This document shows, in pieces, positions 17,775-25,806 of a stretch of 64,000 nt of DNA (position 1 is its first letter; every line of letters starts with the position of its first letter). The translations under genes and the position numbers were made by a program. The DNA is from Nitratireductor alexandrii. GTDB lineage: Bacteria; Pseudomonadota; Alphaproteobacteria; Rhizobiales; Rhizobiaceae. The DNA is taken from assembly GCF_004000215.1 (NCBI RefSeq), contig NZ_RBVY01000001.1, forward strand, positions 186,001-250,000, given 5' to 3'. The notes under the pieces were generated by a model, which searched no databases, was not told the origin of the DNA, and saw only the letters and a program-made list of their open reading frames with translations.

Positions 17775-18478
17775 ATCTGGCAGCAAGGCCGCAGGACGCG
17801 ACATCGCTCGCCGATTTGAACGGCGAGGCGGCGATGCTCGATCATCGCGGGGCCTTGTTCTTGCCCGACCACCGCCTGCTGGTGGTCTCCGATCTGCATC
17901 TGGAAAAGGGCTCGGCGCTGGCACGGCGCGGCGCGTTGATGCCGCCCTACGATTCGGCCGCCACGCTGGCGCTGCTGAGGGAACTGATCGAGGTCTACCG
18001 GCCCGAGATCGTCATCAGCCTGGGAGACAGTTTTCACGACGGCTGGGGCGCCGCGCGCATGCCCGAGCCGTTCCGGGCGCGATTGATGGCATTGATGGAC
18101 GGCCGCGAGTGGTTCTGGGTCGCGGGCAATCACGATCCGGAGCCGCCCGCCGGCCTGCCCGGATCGACGGTGCGCGAAATCGCCGTCGGTCGCCTGGTCT
18201 TTCGCCACGAGCCGAGTCGCGCCGACGCGGCCGGCGAGGTCGCCGGCCATCTCCACCCCGGCGCGCGCATCGTGCGGCGCGGGCGCTCGGTGCGGCGGCG
18301 CTGCTTTGCCACTGACGGGCGGCGGCTGGTGATGCCGGCTTTCGGCGCCTTCACCGGCATGCTGAACCTGCGCGAGCGCGTGTTGTGGGGGCTGTTCGAG
18401 CCGGCGCGCCTGCACGCCTACATGCTGGGACGCGACCGCGTCTATCCGATCGCAGGCGCCCTGCTGCGGCCCGGATAG
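17771..18478 (+). CDS. pdeM: Ligase-associated DNA damage response endonuclease PdeM (calcineurin-like phosphoesterase)
   Basis: A 235-residue binuclear metallophosphoesterase. The metal-ligand motifs are in the standard order: SDLHLEKG (D41, H43), GDSFHDG (83-89), GNHDPE (N118, H119) and GHLHPG near 157-162. Family members are Mn-dependent DNA endonucleases encoded next to the Lhr-type helicase. The 4-base ATGA overlap with the helicase gene supports a common operon. A Rhizobiales-type intergenic repeat lies about 70 bases downstream. Confidence 0.93.
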   Translation: MNLAARPQDATSLADLNGEAAMLDHRGALFLPDHRLLVVSDLHLEKGSALARRGALMPPYDSAATLALLRELIEVYRPEIVISLGDSFHDGWGAARMPEPFRARLMALMDGREWFWVAGNHDPEPPAGLPGSTVREIAVGRLVFRHEPSRADAAGEVAGHLHPGARIVRRGRSVRRRCFATDGRRLVMPAFGAFTGMLNLRERVLWGLFEPARLHAYMLGRDRVYPIAGALLRPG

Positions 18479-18544
18479 GGCCGGGCGCTTCTGGAGTCGT
18501 TCTGCTTTTCACGGTTTCACAGACCGGCTCCACCCTATTGTTTT

Positions 18545-18596
18545 AACGCGTTTCCGAACGGCGAACCGGCGTCCACCTCGCCTGGAAACGCTTCTA
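18545..18596. repeat. Intergenic repeat element of Rhizobiales type with inverted ends
   Basis: The stretch starts with AACGCGTTTCC and ends with GGAAACGCTTC; GCGTTTCC (18548-18555) and GGAAACGC (18584-18591) form inverted ends around GAACCGGCGTCCACC. From memory, very similar sequences are scattered through intergenic regions of rhizobial genomes. I see only this copy in the window, so the repeat status rests on that recollection. Confidence 0.5.
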
Positions 18597-19055
18597 GGCC
18601 GTGGTCAGAAAGGCGAGGATCATCGCGCCGACGATCACGACGGTCGCGAAAAGGCGGGAACGGGCGAAGCGGGCGGTCGCGCCGCCGTCAGGCGCGGCGA
18701 CCGCGTTCCAGGCACCCTGCGCGGCAAAGGCGACCGCAAACAGCGCGAAGCCATAGGGCATGGGAACGAAAAAAAGCGCCCAGCCGACGAACAGTGCCAG
18801 GAGGCCGGCCGCCAGATCGCGCGGTGCGGTCGCGACGCCCCCGTCGGCGATGCCCCAGCGCGCCCCGCCGACGAAACACAGGGTCAGCGCCGCATAGGCT
18901 TTCAGAAGATCGACGGTCGCGCCGCGCCAGGGGTGGTCGTCGGCAATTCCGGCCAGCCACAGGGCGAGCACGACGAACGGCGCCAGCGCGAGCGCCGAAA
19001 GGAAGCGGAAAATGCGGAGCGACGGTGCCGGCTGCTGGTCGTCTGGATCGGACAT
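18594..19055 (-). CDS. DUF3429 membrane protein
   Basis: About 153 residues with four or five hydrophobic spans (for example FLSALALAPFVVLALWLAG, LLALFVGWALFFVPMPYGFALFAV and a last span at the C-terminus). The FVGGARWGIA segment is characteristic of DUF3429 inner-membrane proteins of unknown function. An ATG six codons upstream (19073) is an alternative start. It follows the TIGR02186 gene on the same strand with a gap of about 30 bases and may be co-transcribed with it and the TauE exporter. Confidence 0.82.
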   Translation of the reverse strand: MSDPDDQQPAPSLRIFRFLSALALAPFVVLALWLAGIADDHPWRGATVDLLKAYAALTLCFVGGARWGIADGGVATAPRDLAAGLLALFVGWALFFVPMPYGFALFAVAFAAQGAWNAVAAPDGGATARFARSRLFATVVIVGAMILAFLTTA

Positions 19056-19085
19056 CGCAGGCTCTGGCCTCATGTCGGGCGAACG

Positions 19086-19913
19086 TCAGTCGCGCCGGAA
19101 GATGATGCGCCCCAGCCAGCCGGTGAACACGGCCAGAACGGACGCGAAAATTCCGTAGAACAGGCTGTATTCGTGCGCGAAGCGGAACACGCTCTGCTCG
19201 AAGCCGGCTTTGACGATGACGAGCTGGGCGGAGTTTTCCTTGATGAAGATGCCGTTGCGGAACAGGAAGGCGCGCGCCTTGTGGGTGCCTACCGGCACGT
19301 TGGGGGCGAGCGTCAGCGTCGCGCGGAACAGGCTCTGCGTGAGGAACTGCACGCCGCCGATGCGCTCCGAATAAAGGCCGGTGGTTTTCTTGAGCTGCCG
19401 CAGCGCGGTTTCGAATTCCTTGATGGTGGCCGTGTCGAGGTCCTTGTCGAGCGGTTCGATGTAGATGTTGTCGGCGCCGAGCGCGAGCTGGCGATAGTTG
19501 ATCGGATCGGTGATGTCCTGGGGAACCCGCGTCGTGGCGACCGAATAGGACACCGGCACATTTACGAACACCTCGGACTGGGTGTTCATCCACACGCCGA
19601 GAATGCGCTGCTTGCGCCTGACCATGACCGGGCGGGCCGGTCCTTCCAGCACGACGATGACGTCGTAGCGGCCCTGCCTGTTGATCAGCGGATCGGCATT
19701 GTCGAGCGCGCCGAAGATCGTCAGATCGGCGCCGGAGAAATCCGAGGTGATCGAAATCCTGTCCGTCGACAGGCCGATCTGGATGCTTTCGGCATTCGCC
19801 GGCGGTTCCGGGTCGGCACGCGGCACCGGCCCCTGCGCGCGTGCGCAGGCGACCGCCAGGAGGAGCGACAGCACCGTCACGGCGGGAAGGGTCGGGCCGC
19901 GCACGCGCATCAC
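19086..19913 (-). CDS. TIGR02186 family membrane-anchored periplasmic protein
   Basis: A 275-residue protein with an N-terminal signal (LPAVTVLSLLLAVACARA) and a C-terminal membrane anchor (FYGIFASVLAVFTGWLGRIIF), so the central beta-rich domain should lie in the periplasm. The pattern FSGADLTIFGALDNADPLI and YDVIVVLEGPARPVMVRRK matches the TIGR02186 family, which in Alphaproteobacteria sits beside a TauE/SafE exporter. Its ATG overlaps the exporter stop by 4 bases, so translational coupling is likely. It probably acts with that exporter, but the role is not established. Confidence 0.9.
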   Translation of the reverse strand: MMRVRGPTLPAVTVLSLLLAVACARAQGPVPRADPEPPANAESIQIGLSTDRISITSDFSGADLTIFGALDNADPLINRQGRYDVIVVLEGPARPVMVRRKQRILGVWMNTQSEVFVNVPVSYSVATTRVPQDITDPINYRQLALGADNIYIEPLDKDLDTATIKEFETALRQLKKTTGLYSERIGGVQFLTQSLFRATLTLAPNVPVGTHKARAFLFRNGIFIKENSAQLVIVKAGFEQSVFRFAHEYSLFYGIFASVLAVFTGWLGRIIFRRD

Positions 19914-20833
19914 AGCGCCCCCAGCGCCGACAGCGAGTAGAGATTGGGCGGACGCACGAACAGATCGTAGGCCAGCCTGAGGGCGACGGCGAGCACCAGC
20001 GAGGCAAGCAGGGCGCGCAGCTGCTCGCCGCGCAGCTTCTGCCCCGCCTTGGCGCCGTACTGCGCGCCGGCCACGCCGCCGACCATCAGCGCCATGGCCA
20101 GAATGATGTCGACCGTCTGGTTGGTGGTGGCGTGGACGATGGTGGTGTAGGCCGACACGACCACGATCTGGAACAGCGACGTGCCGATGACGACGTTGGT
20201 CGGCACCTTCAACAGATAGATCATCGCCGGCACCATGATGAAGCCGCCGCCCACGCCCATGATCGAGGCCAGAAAGCCGATCGCCGCGCCGAGCACCAGG
20301 ACGGGGATGATGCTGACGAACAGTTTCGAGGCGCGAAAGCGCATCTTCAGCGGCAGACGATGGATCCAGTTGTGCTGACCGGGCCTTTTCAGGCTCGGAT
20401 TGACCCCGCGCCGTGCGTTACGGATGGCGTTGACGCTTTCCACGAACATCATGCCGCCGACCGTGCCGAGCAGGATGACGTACAGCAGCGATACGAACAG
20501 GTCGAGCTGTCCCATCTGCCGCAGCAGCGAAAACACGTAGATGCCCAGGGTCGAGCCGACGATGCCGCCGGCAAGCAGCACCGTCCCCAGCTTGATGTCC
20601 AGCGTGCCGCGCTTGAAATGCGCCAGCGCACCGGAAAAGGATGAGGCCACGACCTGATTGGCGCCGGTGGCGACCGCGATCGCGGGGGGGATGTTGTAAA
20701 AGATCAGAAGCGGCGTGATCAGAAACCCGCCGCCGACGCCGAACAGACCGGACAAGAAGCCCACCGCCGCGCCCATCGCCAGGAGCACGAAGATATTGAC
20801 TGACATTTCAGCGATGGGGAGATAGATGCCCAC
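19910..20833 (-). CDS. TauE/SafE family anion exporter
   Basis: A 307-residue polytopic protein with two repeated halves, each starting with a glycine-rich helix (VGFLSGLFGVGGGFLITPLLIF and IGFLASIMGVGGGFIMVPAMIY), the hallmark of TauE/SafE transporters that export sulfite, sulfoacetate or related organic anions. It is the first gene of the TauE, TIGR02186, DUF3429 group. A short hairpin (20863-20882) lies 30 bases before the start and could affect its leader. Confidence 0.93.
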   Translation of the reverse strand: MGIYLPIAEMSVNIFVLLAMGAAVGFLSGLFGVGGGFLITPLLIFYNIPPAIAVATGANQVVASSFSGALAHFKRGTLDIKLGTVLLAGGIVGSTLGIYVFSLLRQMGQLDLFVSLLYVILLGTVGGMMFVESVNAIRNARRGVNPSLKRPGQHNWIHRLPLKMRFRASKLFVSIIPVLVLGAAIGFLASIMGVGGGFIMVPAMIYLLKVPTNVVIGTSLFQIVVVSAYTTIVHATTNQTVDIILAMALMVGGVAGAQYGAKAGQKLRGEQLRALLASLVLAVALRLAYDLFVRPPNLYSLSALGAL

Positions 20834-20862
20834 GCGACGAACTCGACCGATCTACCTGAGAC

Positions 20863-20882
20863 AAGAGCCTGATTTGGCTCTT
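20863..20882. promoter_or_regulatory. Hairpin in the leader of the TauE gene
   Basis: AAGAGCC and GGCTCTT form a 7-bp perfect stem around loop TGATTT. It lies 30 bases upstream of the TauE start on the minus strand and has no T-run on that strand, so a 5' UTR structure or operator is as likely as anything else. Confidence 0.35.
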
Positions 20883-20961
20883 ACATTATCGTAGGAAGCT
20901 TAAGGTGTTCTTGCGCCGACATTGAGGCCATGTCAAACGCCGCGCCGGCCGAAACGGCAAA

Positions 20962-20987
20962 TCGTGCCGTCTTGGGAGACGGCACGA
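20962..20987 (-). terminator. Putative terminator of the PodJ-like gene
   Basis: An 11-bp perfect stem (arms TCGTGCCGTCT and AGACGGCACGA) closes a TGGG loop and sits 50 bases downstream of the minus-strand stop at 21037. On that strand it is followed only by TTTGCC, so the U-tract is weak. Confidence 0.55.
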
Positions 20988-21036
20988 GCCTGGAGGCATT
21001 TCGATGGCGCCGAAAACGGCCGGACGATCGGGCGGC

Positions 21037-24000
21037 TCAGTCCTGCTCGAGCAGCGAGCGCACCAGCGCCTCGTTGATCTGCCCGGTCGGCTCCATGCCC
21101 TGTTCGGCCTGGTAGGCGGCGATTGCGCTCTGTGTTTTGGCGCCCATGATCCCGTCCGCCGGACCGGCGTTGAAACCGCGCTTGTTGAGGATGTCCTGGA
21201 CCGCGCGGATCGCCTGCTTGACGTCGACGGCGGCGGTGACAGTCTCGCTCTCGCGCCAGGATTCGGGGATGTCGACCGTATTGGCCTCCTCGACGACCGG
21301 CTTGGGCTTCCACAATTCGGTCGCAGCGCGCGCCTTGGCGAGCTGCTCCGGCCGCAGCGCCTTGGCGACTTCGTCGCGCTTGACCGCGGCGTCCTTGTCG
21401 CCGGCCTCCGCGACGAGCGCGAACCATTTGTAGGATTCTTCCAGGCTCTGCGGCACGCCGAGTCCCTTGGCGGCCAGGATGCCGAGGTTGAACTGGCTGT
21501 CCTTGACGCCGAGTTCGGCCGCTTTCATGAACCAGCGCGCCGCCGAATCATTGTCGCGCGGCCCGTCGCCGCCCATGGCGAACAGCACCGCCAGATTGTG
21601 CATGGCGCTGGCATTGCCCTGGTCGGCGGCCAACTGGTACCAGGTCTTGGCCTTGGCGAGGTCGCGCGCCACGCCGACGCCTTTTTCGTAAAGATTGCCG
21701 ATCCGGTATTGCGCCGGCGCCAATCCCAGCTCCGCCGAACGCTCGTACCACTGCGCGGCCTGCGCCATGTCGGTGTCGGTGCCGCGGCCCTGCTGGTAAC
21801 GGTTGCCGATTTCGAACATGGCGCGCGGATCGCCGTCCTGCGCGGCCTCGCGCAGCGGCAGCGGTCCGGCCTCGTCCGGTATCGGCGCGGCGCGCGTGGC
21901 CGCCGCATCACTCGGCTCCGCAACCGGCTCGGCCGCGATTTCGGCGTCGTCCGCCATTGTCGGCTCGGGCCGCGCCATGTCCGTGTCCGGCGCCGGCGCG
22001 TCGATTTCGGCATTTTCCGCAGTTCGCGCCTCCGCTTCGGCGTCCGCCGCCTGCGCCATGTCGGCCGGCTCGCCGATCATGCGCACGGGCTCGGTCCGGG
22101 TCTCGTCCACCGGGGTCTCTTCGGCGTCGAGCATCGGCGCGCTGGCGATCAAGGGTTGCTCGACGGGCGCCTCGATGTCGCCGCCCGCGATGTCCTGCGA
22201 TCCGCCGATAAAGGCCTTGCCGAGCTGCAGGCCGGCCAGTGCCATCATGATCGCCGCCGCCGCCATCAGGATCGGCTTGCGCTTGGCGCGCAGGAACTCG
22301 CCGGGGCTCAACTTGCGCGATTTCTTGCCCTTGTCGGAGCCACGCTTGAAGGAATCGGCCTCGGCGGCGGCCGCTTGGGCGGCGCGCCGGGCGGCGGCGA
22401 TGAAATCGGCCTTGGCAGCGCCGGGGTCGCCGCCGGACGCCGCCGCCTGGGCCCGTTCGGTCCTGACGCGTTTCATGATCGCGTTCAGGTTGGGCGCGCC
22501 CGAGCCGGGTTCGAGCGGACGATCCACGGCTTCGGGGGCGACGGGCTCGGTCGTCTCCGGCGCCGCCGACAGGCTCGGCTCGGCCTTGTCCTTGCGCGGC
22601 GTGTCGGGCTTGTCGGTGCCCCTCTTGCTTGTCAGAGCGCGCGCCAACCCGCCCAGCATCGATGTCTTGACCGGTTCGGGGGCGGCCTTGTCGGCGTCGA
22701 CCGCGCTGAGCGCCGCCTTTGCGGCAGCGGCGGCGGCCTCTGCCGGCGAGCGGCTGCCGACAGGCGGTTCGGGGGTGAAATCGCCGGCAAGGGCGGGCTC
22801 GGGCAGCCTCGGCTCCAGGGCCGGTCCGACGTCTTCGGGTGCGATCGACGGGGCGCTTGCCACTGGAATCTTGGCCTTATCGGCCGGCTGGCTTTGCCTG
22901 GTTTCCAGAGTGCCGAGCCGGTCGACCACTTTCAAAAGCGTGTCGTGGATGGCCTCGAAGGTGCGCGAGTTGCGTTCGTCGGATTTGCGCATCAAGCCTT
23001 CAAGGGCCTTCAGGTCACCGGCAAGCAGGGTCGCGTCTTCGTCGGCGATGCCGGCCGTATCGAGCGAACGCACGGCGTTTTCGGCCGCTTCGCGCGCCGC
23101 TGCGACGATCATGTCGCGCTGCTCGCTCAAGGAGCGTTCGATGTCGTCGAGGCGTGGCGACAGCGTTCCGAGATCGTCGCTCGGCTTCGTCGGCCGGGAC
23201 AGATGCGCGGTCAGATCGGCAACCTGGCTTTCTAGGCTGCGAATGAGATCGGAATCGATGTCGGAGCTGCGCTGGCTCGACAGGTCGAGGCGTTCGGAGA
23301 TTTCCGTCAGCCGGCGTTCCAGGTCGGCCGCGAGTTGCGGCTGCACAGCGGTCTGGCTGTCGATACGGTCGCTCAGGTCGGCGAACTTCTCGTCGAGGGC
23401 GCGCAGCAATTCGGGATCGGCGGCCGGCGCTACCGCGCCCTGGTCGGCCATCTGCGCGTGCAGGTCCTCCAACCGACGGTCGAACTCCCTGAACAGCGCC
23501 TTGCTCTCGGCCTGCGAGTGGCCCTGCCGCTCCTCGATGAACGCCGCCATTTCCGACAGGCGCCGCTCCAGGCTGTCGACGATATCCTGCGCGCCGGCCT
23601 GGCCGCCGCCGCGGTCCAGCTTGGCGGCGATGTTGGCGACCTGGGCAGTCAGGTGCTCGATCGCCTGTTCGGGCATCGCGACGCGGCCGGCAAGGTCCTC
23701 CACGCGCCTAGACAGCACGTCCATGCGCTGCAGCAGCTTGTCGCCGGGTGCTTCGCTGGCGACATCCTCAAGCAGTTCGGCGAGCGCGGAGATCCGCGCC
23801 TCGATACGATCCAGGGGCGCGTGGTCGACGGACGGGCTGCCGGCCGATGCCGCGATCGCGCGCGAAATCTCATCGAGCCGGTCCTCGAGCTTGTCGATCA
23901 GGCCGGAATCGGGCTGCCCGGTCTGGGCGGCGAAATGTTCCAGTGCCGTGGCGAGCGAACGCACCTTGTCTTCCAGCGAGTGCAGCGACATCGAATCGGG

Positions 24001-24747
24001 CAGGTTGCCGACCGCCGCGCTGATCTGCTCGAGCCGGTCGGACAGGGCGCGGATTTCGGGATCGGGCACGCCGCCGGCCGCGCGGTCCTGCAATTTCTCC
24101 CATCGACGGTCGAGCGACCGGACCGTGTCCTCGCGCGCCAGTTCCGAGAGCGATTGGCGCACCTGCTCCAGCTCGAGCCGCAGCAGGCCGATGCCGCGGT
24201 CGTCGCTGCGTTCGGCGAGCGACTGGATCGTTTCGGAGAGGCGTTCCAGCTCGGCATGCAGAGCCTGTCCGTCGGCGTGCGGGCCGCGCTGGGCGGCGAC
24301 GCCGTCGATCTTGCGGCGCAGCGCGCTAAATTCCTGGCTCAGGTCGCTGGCGATCTGCTCATGCAGTTCCCGGCGCAGCGCCTTCAGGTCGCCGGCCAGG
24401 GCCCGGTGCGCGCCGTCGTCGCGATGATCGTCCTCGAACCGTGTCTGCGACCGCTCCCAGGGATAGGGCCGTACCGGGTCGTTGCCGCCCGCCGGGCGTT
24501 GGCGGCGGGGTTCGTCGCCGGAAAAGGTCCGTTCCAGCGACGTTCCGGAGGCCAGACGCCGGTCCCGGCGCGAACGCGCGTCGATGCCTTCGGTCTGCGG
24601 GCCGCGTTCGGCCGCGCCGCTGCGCGGCATGCCGAAGCGGCTCTCGAGATCGTCGAGTGTTTGATTGAGGTCCTCGATCGACGTGCGAGGCCGCCTTTGG
24701 CGCCCGACATTGAGGGACTCGAGATAGGAACGATGGCTGCTCATCAA
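21037..24747 (-). CDS. podJ: PodJ-like polarity/localisation factor: coiled coils, one TM, Sel1 repeats, peptidoglycan-binding domain
   Basis: A 1236-residue protein. The first 700 or so residues are rich in heptad-like E/L/R/D sequence with repeated DDIERSL and LEDRLDEISRAI patterns, giving a long coiled-coil region. A single transmembrane helix (ILMAAAAIMMALAGLQLGKAF) is near residue 825, so the remainder is periplasmic. After an acidic linker come four Sel1-type repeats (APAQYRIGNLYEKGVGVARD and neighbours) and a final peptidoglycan-binding domain (DILNKRGFNAGPADGIMGAKTQSAI). This architecture and length match PodJ of Rhizobiales and Caulobacter, a pole-organising protein. Assignment rests on domain order, because coiled-coil sequence is poorly conserved. 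Confidence 0.8.
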   Translation of the reverse strand: MMSSHRSYLESLNVGRQRRPRTSIEDLNQTLDDLESRFGMPRSGAAERGPQTEGIDARSRRDRRLASGTSLERTFSGDEPRRQRPAGGNDPVRPYPWERSQTRFEDDHRDDGAHRALAGDLKALRRELHEQIASDLSQEFSALRRKIDGVAAQRGPHADGQALHAELERLSETIQSLAERSDDRGIGLLRLELEQVRQSLSELAREDTVRSLDRRWEKLQDRAAGGVPDPEIRALSDRLEQISAAVGNLPDSMSLHSLEDKVRSLATALEHFAAQTGQPDSGLIDKLEDRLDEISRAIAASAGSPSVDHAPLDRIEARISALAELLEDVASEAPGDKLLQRMDVLSRRVEDLAGRVAMPEQAIEHLTAQVANIAAKLDRGGGQAGAQDIVDSLERRLSEMAAFIEERQGHSQAESKALFREFDRRLEDLHAQMADQGAVAPAADPELLRALDEKFADLSDRIDSQTAVQPQLAADLERRLTEISERLDLSSQRSSDIDSDLIRSLESQVADLTAHLSRPTKPSDDLGTLSPRLDDIERSLSEQRDMIVAAAREAAENAVRSLDTAGIADEDATLLAGDLKALEGLMRKSDERNSRTFEAIHDTLLKVVDRLGTLETRQSQPADKAKIPVASAPSIAPEDVGPALEPRLPEPALAGDFTPEPPVGSRSPAEAAAAAAKAALSAVDADKAAPEPVKTSMLGGLARALTSKRGTDKPDTPRKDKAEPSLSAAPETTEPVAPEAVDRPLEPGSGAPNLNAIMKRVRTERAQAAASGGDPGAAKADFIAAARRAAQAAAAEADSFKRGSDKGKKSRKLSPGEFLRAKRKPILMAAAAIMMALAGLQLGKAFIGGSQDIAGGDIEAPVEQPLIASAPMLDAEETPVDETRTEPVRMIGEPADMAQAADAEAEARTAENAEIDAPAPDTDMARPEPTMADDAEIAAEPVAEPSDAAATRAAPIPDEAGPLPLREAAQDGDPRAMFEIGNRYQQGRGTDTDMAQAAQWYERSAELGLAPAQYRIGNLYEKGVGVARDLAKAKTWYQLAADQGNASAMHNLAVLFAMGGDGPRDNDSAARWFMKAAELGVKDSQFNLGILAAKGLGVPQSLEESYKWFALVAEAGDKDAAVKRDEVAKALRPEQLAKARAATELWKPKPVVEEANTVDIPESWRESETVTAAVDVKQAIRAVQDILNKRGFNAGPADGIMGAKTQSAIAAYQAEQGMEPTGQINEALVRSLLEQD

Positions 24748-25210
24748 GACGTCCGTTCGAGTTCGGCGTCACGGGCGGGTGCCCGTGTCATGACAGGGTG
24801 CACCAACGGGCTGGACACAAGGCCTGGCCGCTTGCGGGCCATCTGCGCGGGCAATGTGCCTTCAACCCCGGTGCGCATCGCCGTGAAGAACGCGAAACAG
24901 AATAACCACGGAAAATCGACAGCCGAACAATTCCCCACACGTGGTAAACAAGGCGTTAACCAAGCTTACCAAAGTGCTGACCGGCCCCCGATTTGCCGGC
25001 AATGCGGGCGCTCCGGTCGTGGATTGAAACAGTTTGTCGTCAAACTTGAGTTGAAATTCCGCATCGGCGTATTAGGTGCACTGCACAATCGGGTCGTCGA
25101 TGTCGTGATTCGCGACCGTACGGCCGAACCAGCGATAGACCTGACAGGACCGTTCGGCGCGCGATGCGTTTGACGCCGTCGCCGCTGACACGCTTTTTTG
25201 GAACCATTGA
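24748..25210. other. Divergent intergenic region between podJ-like and merR genes
   Basis: There are 463 bases without a convincing gene. The part near 24895-24975 is clearly more AT-rich than its surroundings and includes GTTAACC, resembling half a CtrA site. A TTGAGT (25048-25053) and TATTAG (25070-25075) pair with 16-base spacing could be a promoter for merR. I see no RNA gene. Confidence 0.5.
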
Positions 25211-25669
25211 ATGATGAAGACTGTCTCAGCCATCGAAGCGATGGCCAACGCCGCCGAGGCGTTCGCCGAACCCCGGGACGGCTACGCGCGGATCGGCGAT
25301 CTCGCCAAGACATTCGGCGTGTCGTTGCGCACACTGCGTTTCTACGAGGCCAAGGGCTTGCTGAGCCCGCGTCGCGACGGCAGCGTGCGGCTTTATTCGC
25401 GGCGCGAAAGCGCGCGTCTGAAGCTGATCCTGCTCGGCCGCCAGGTCGGCTTCTCGCTGCGCGAGATCAAACAGATGCTCGATCTCCACGATCCCTCGGG
25501 CAGCAATGTGAAGCAGCTCAGGGTGACGCTGGAAAAGTCGGAAAAGCAGCTCGCACGCCTTCACAGGCAGCGCGCGGCGATCAGCGAGGCGATCGACCAG
25601 CTCGAGACCGCCGCCGACGTCGTCCGCGACAGGCTCGCGCAGCGCGCCGTCGCGGCCGCCGCCTCGTAA
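25211..25669 (+). CDS. MerR family regulator of the adjacent acyl-CoA degradation operon
   Basis: A 152-residue MerR-type regulator. The winged helix starts at YARIGDLAKTFGVSLRTLRFYEAKGLLSP, followed by RLYSRRESARLKLI and GFSLREIKQML, then a dimerisation coiled coil (LEKSEKQLARLHRQRAAISEAIDQLE). It has no cysteines, so a metal sensor is unlikely. Placement directly before an acyl-CoA dehydrogenase operon recalls LiuR-type MerR proteins that control branched-chain or fatty acid breakdown. The 22-bp palindrome downstream is the probable operator. A second ATG lies at 25214. Confidence 0.88.
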   Translation: MMKTVSAIEAMANAAEAFAEPRDGYARIGDLAKTFGVSLRTLRFYEAKGLLSPRRDGSVRLYSRRESARLKLILLGRQVGFSLREIKQMLDLHDPSGSNVKQLRVTLEKSEKQLARLHRQRAAISEAIDQLETAADVVRDRLAQRAVAAAAS

Positions 25670-25705
25670 GGCGCGCGCGAGCACATTTCGACGTGGCAGC
25701 AAAAA

Positions 25706-25727
25706 TTGACGTTTACGCAAACGTCAA
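25706..25727. promoter_or_regulatory. 22-bp near-palindromic operator upstream of the beta-oxidation operon
   Basis: Arm TTGACGTTTAC is followed directly by GCAAACGTCAA; 10 of 11 pairs are complementary. It lies 37 bases after the merR stop and 80 bases before the first acyl-CoA dehydrogenase start. A second copy is found at 9643-9664. It probably binds the MerR protein encoded beside it. Confidence 0.78.
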
Positions 25728-25806
25728 AGTTTGATACGGCTTGTCTCCGAAATCGGTGCCGCGCGCCGGCCTGTCGGCGCGCGGTCAGCTTTTGCCGGAG
25801 GAAATC

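Noticed and set aside
18545-18596. Terminator for pdeM
   Set aside because: The inverted arms are 28 bases apart with no T-run; the pattern fits a dispersed repeat better.
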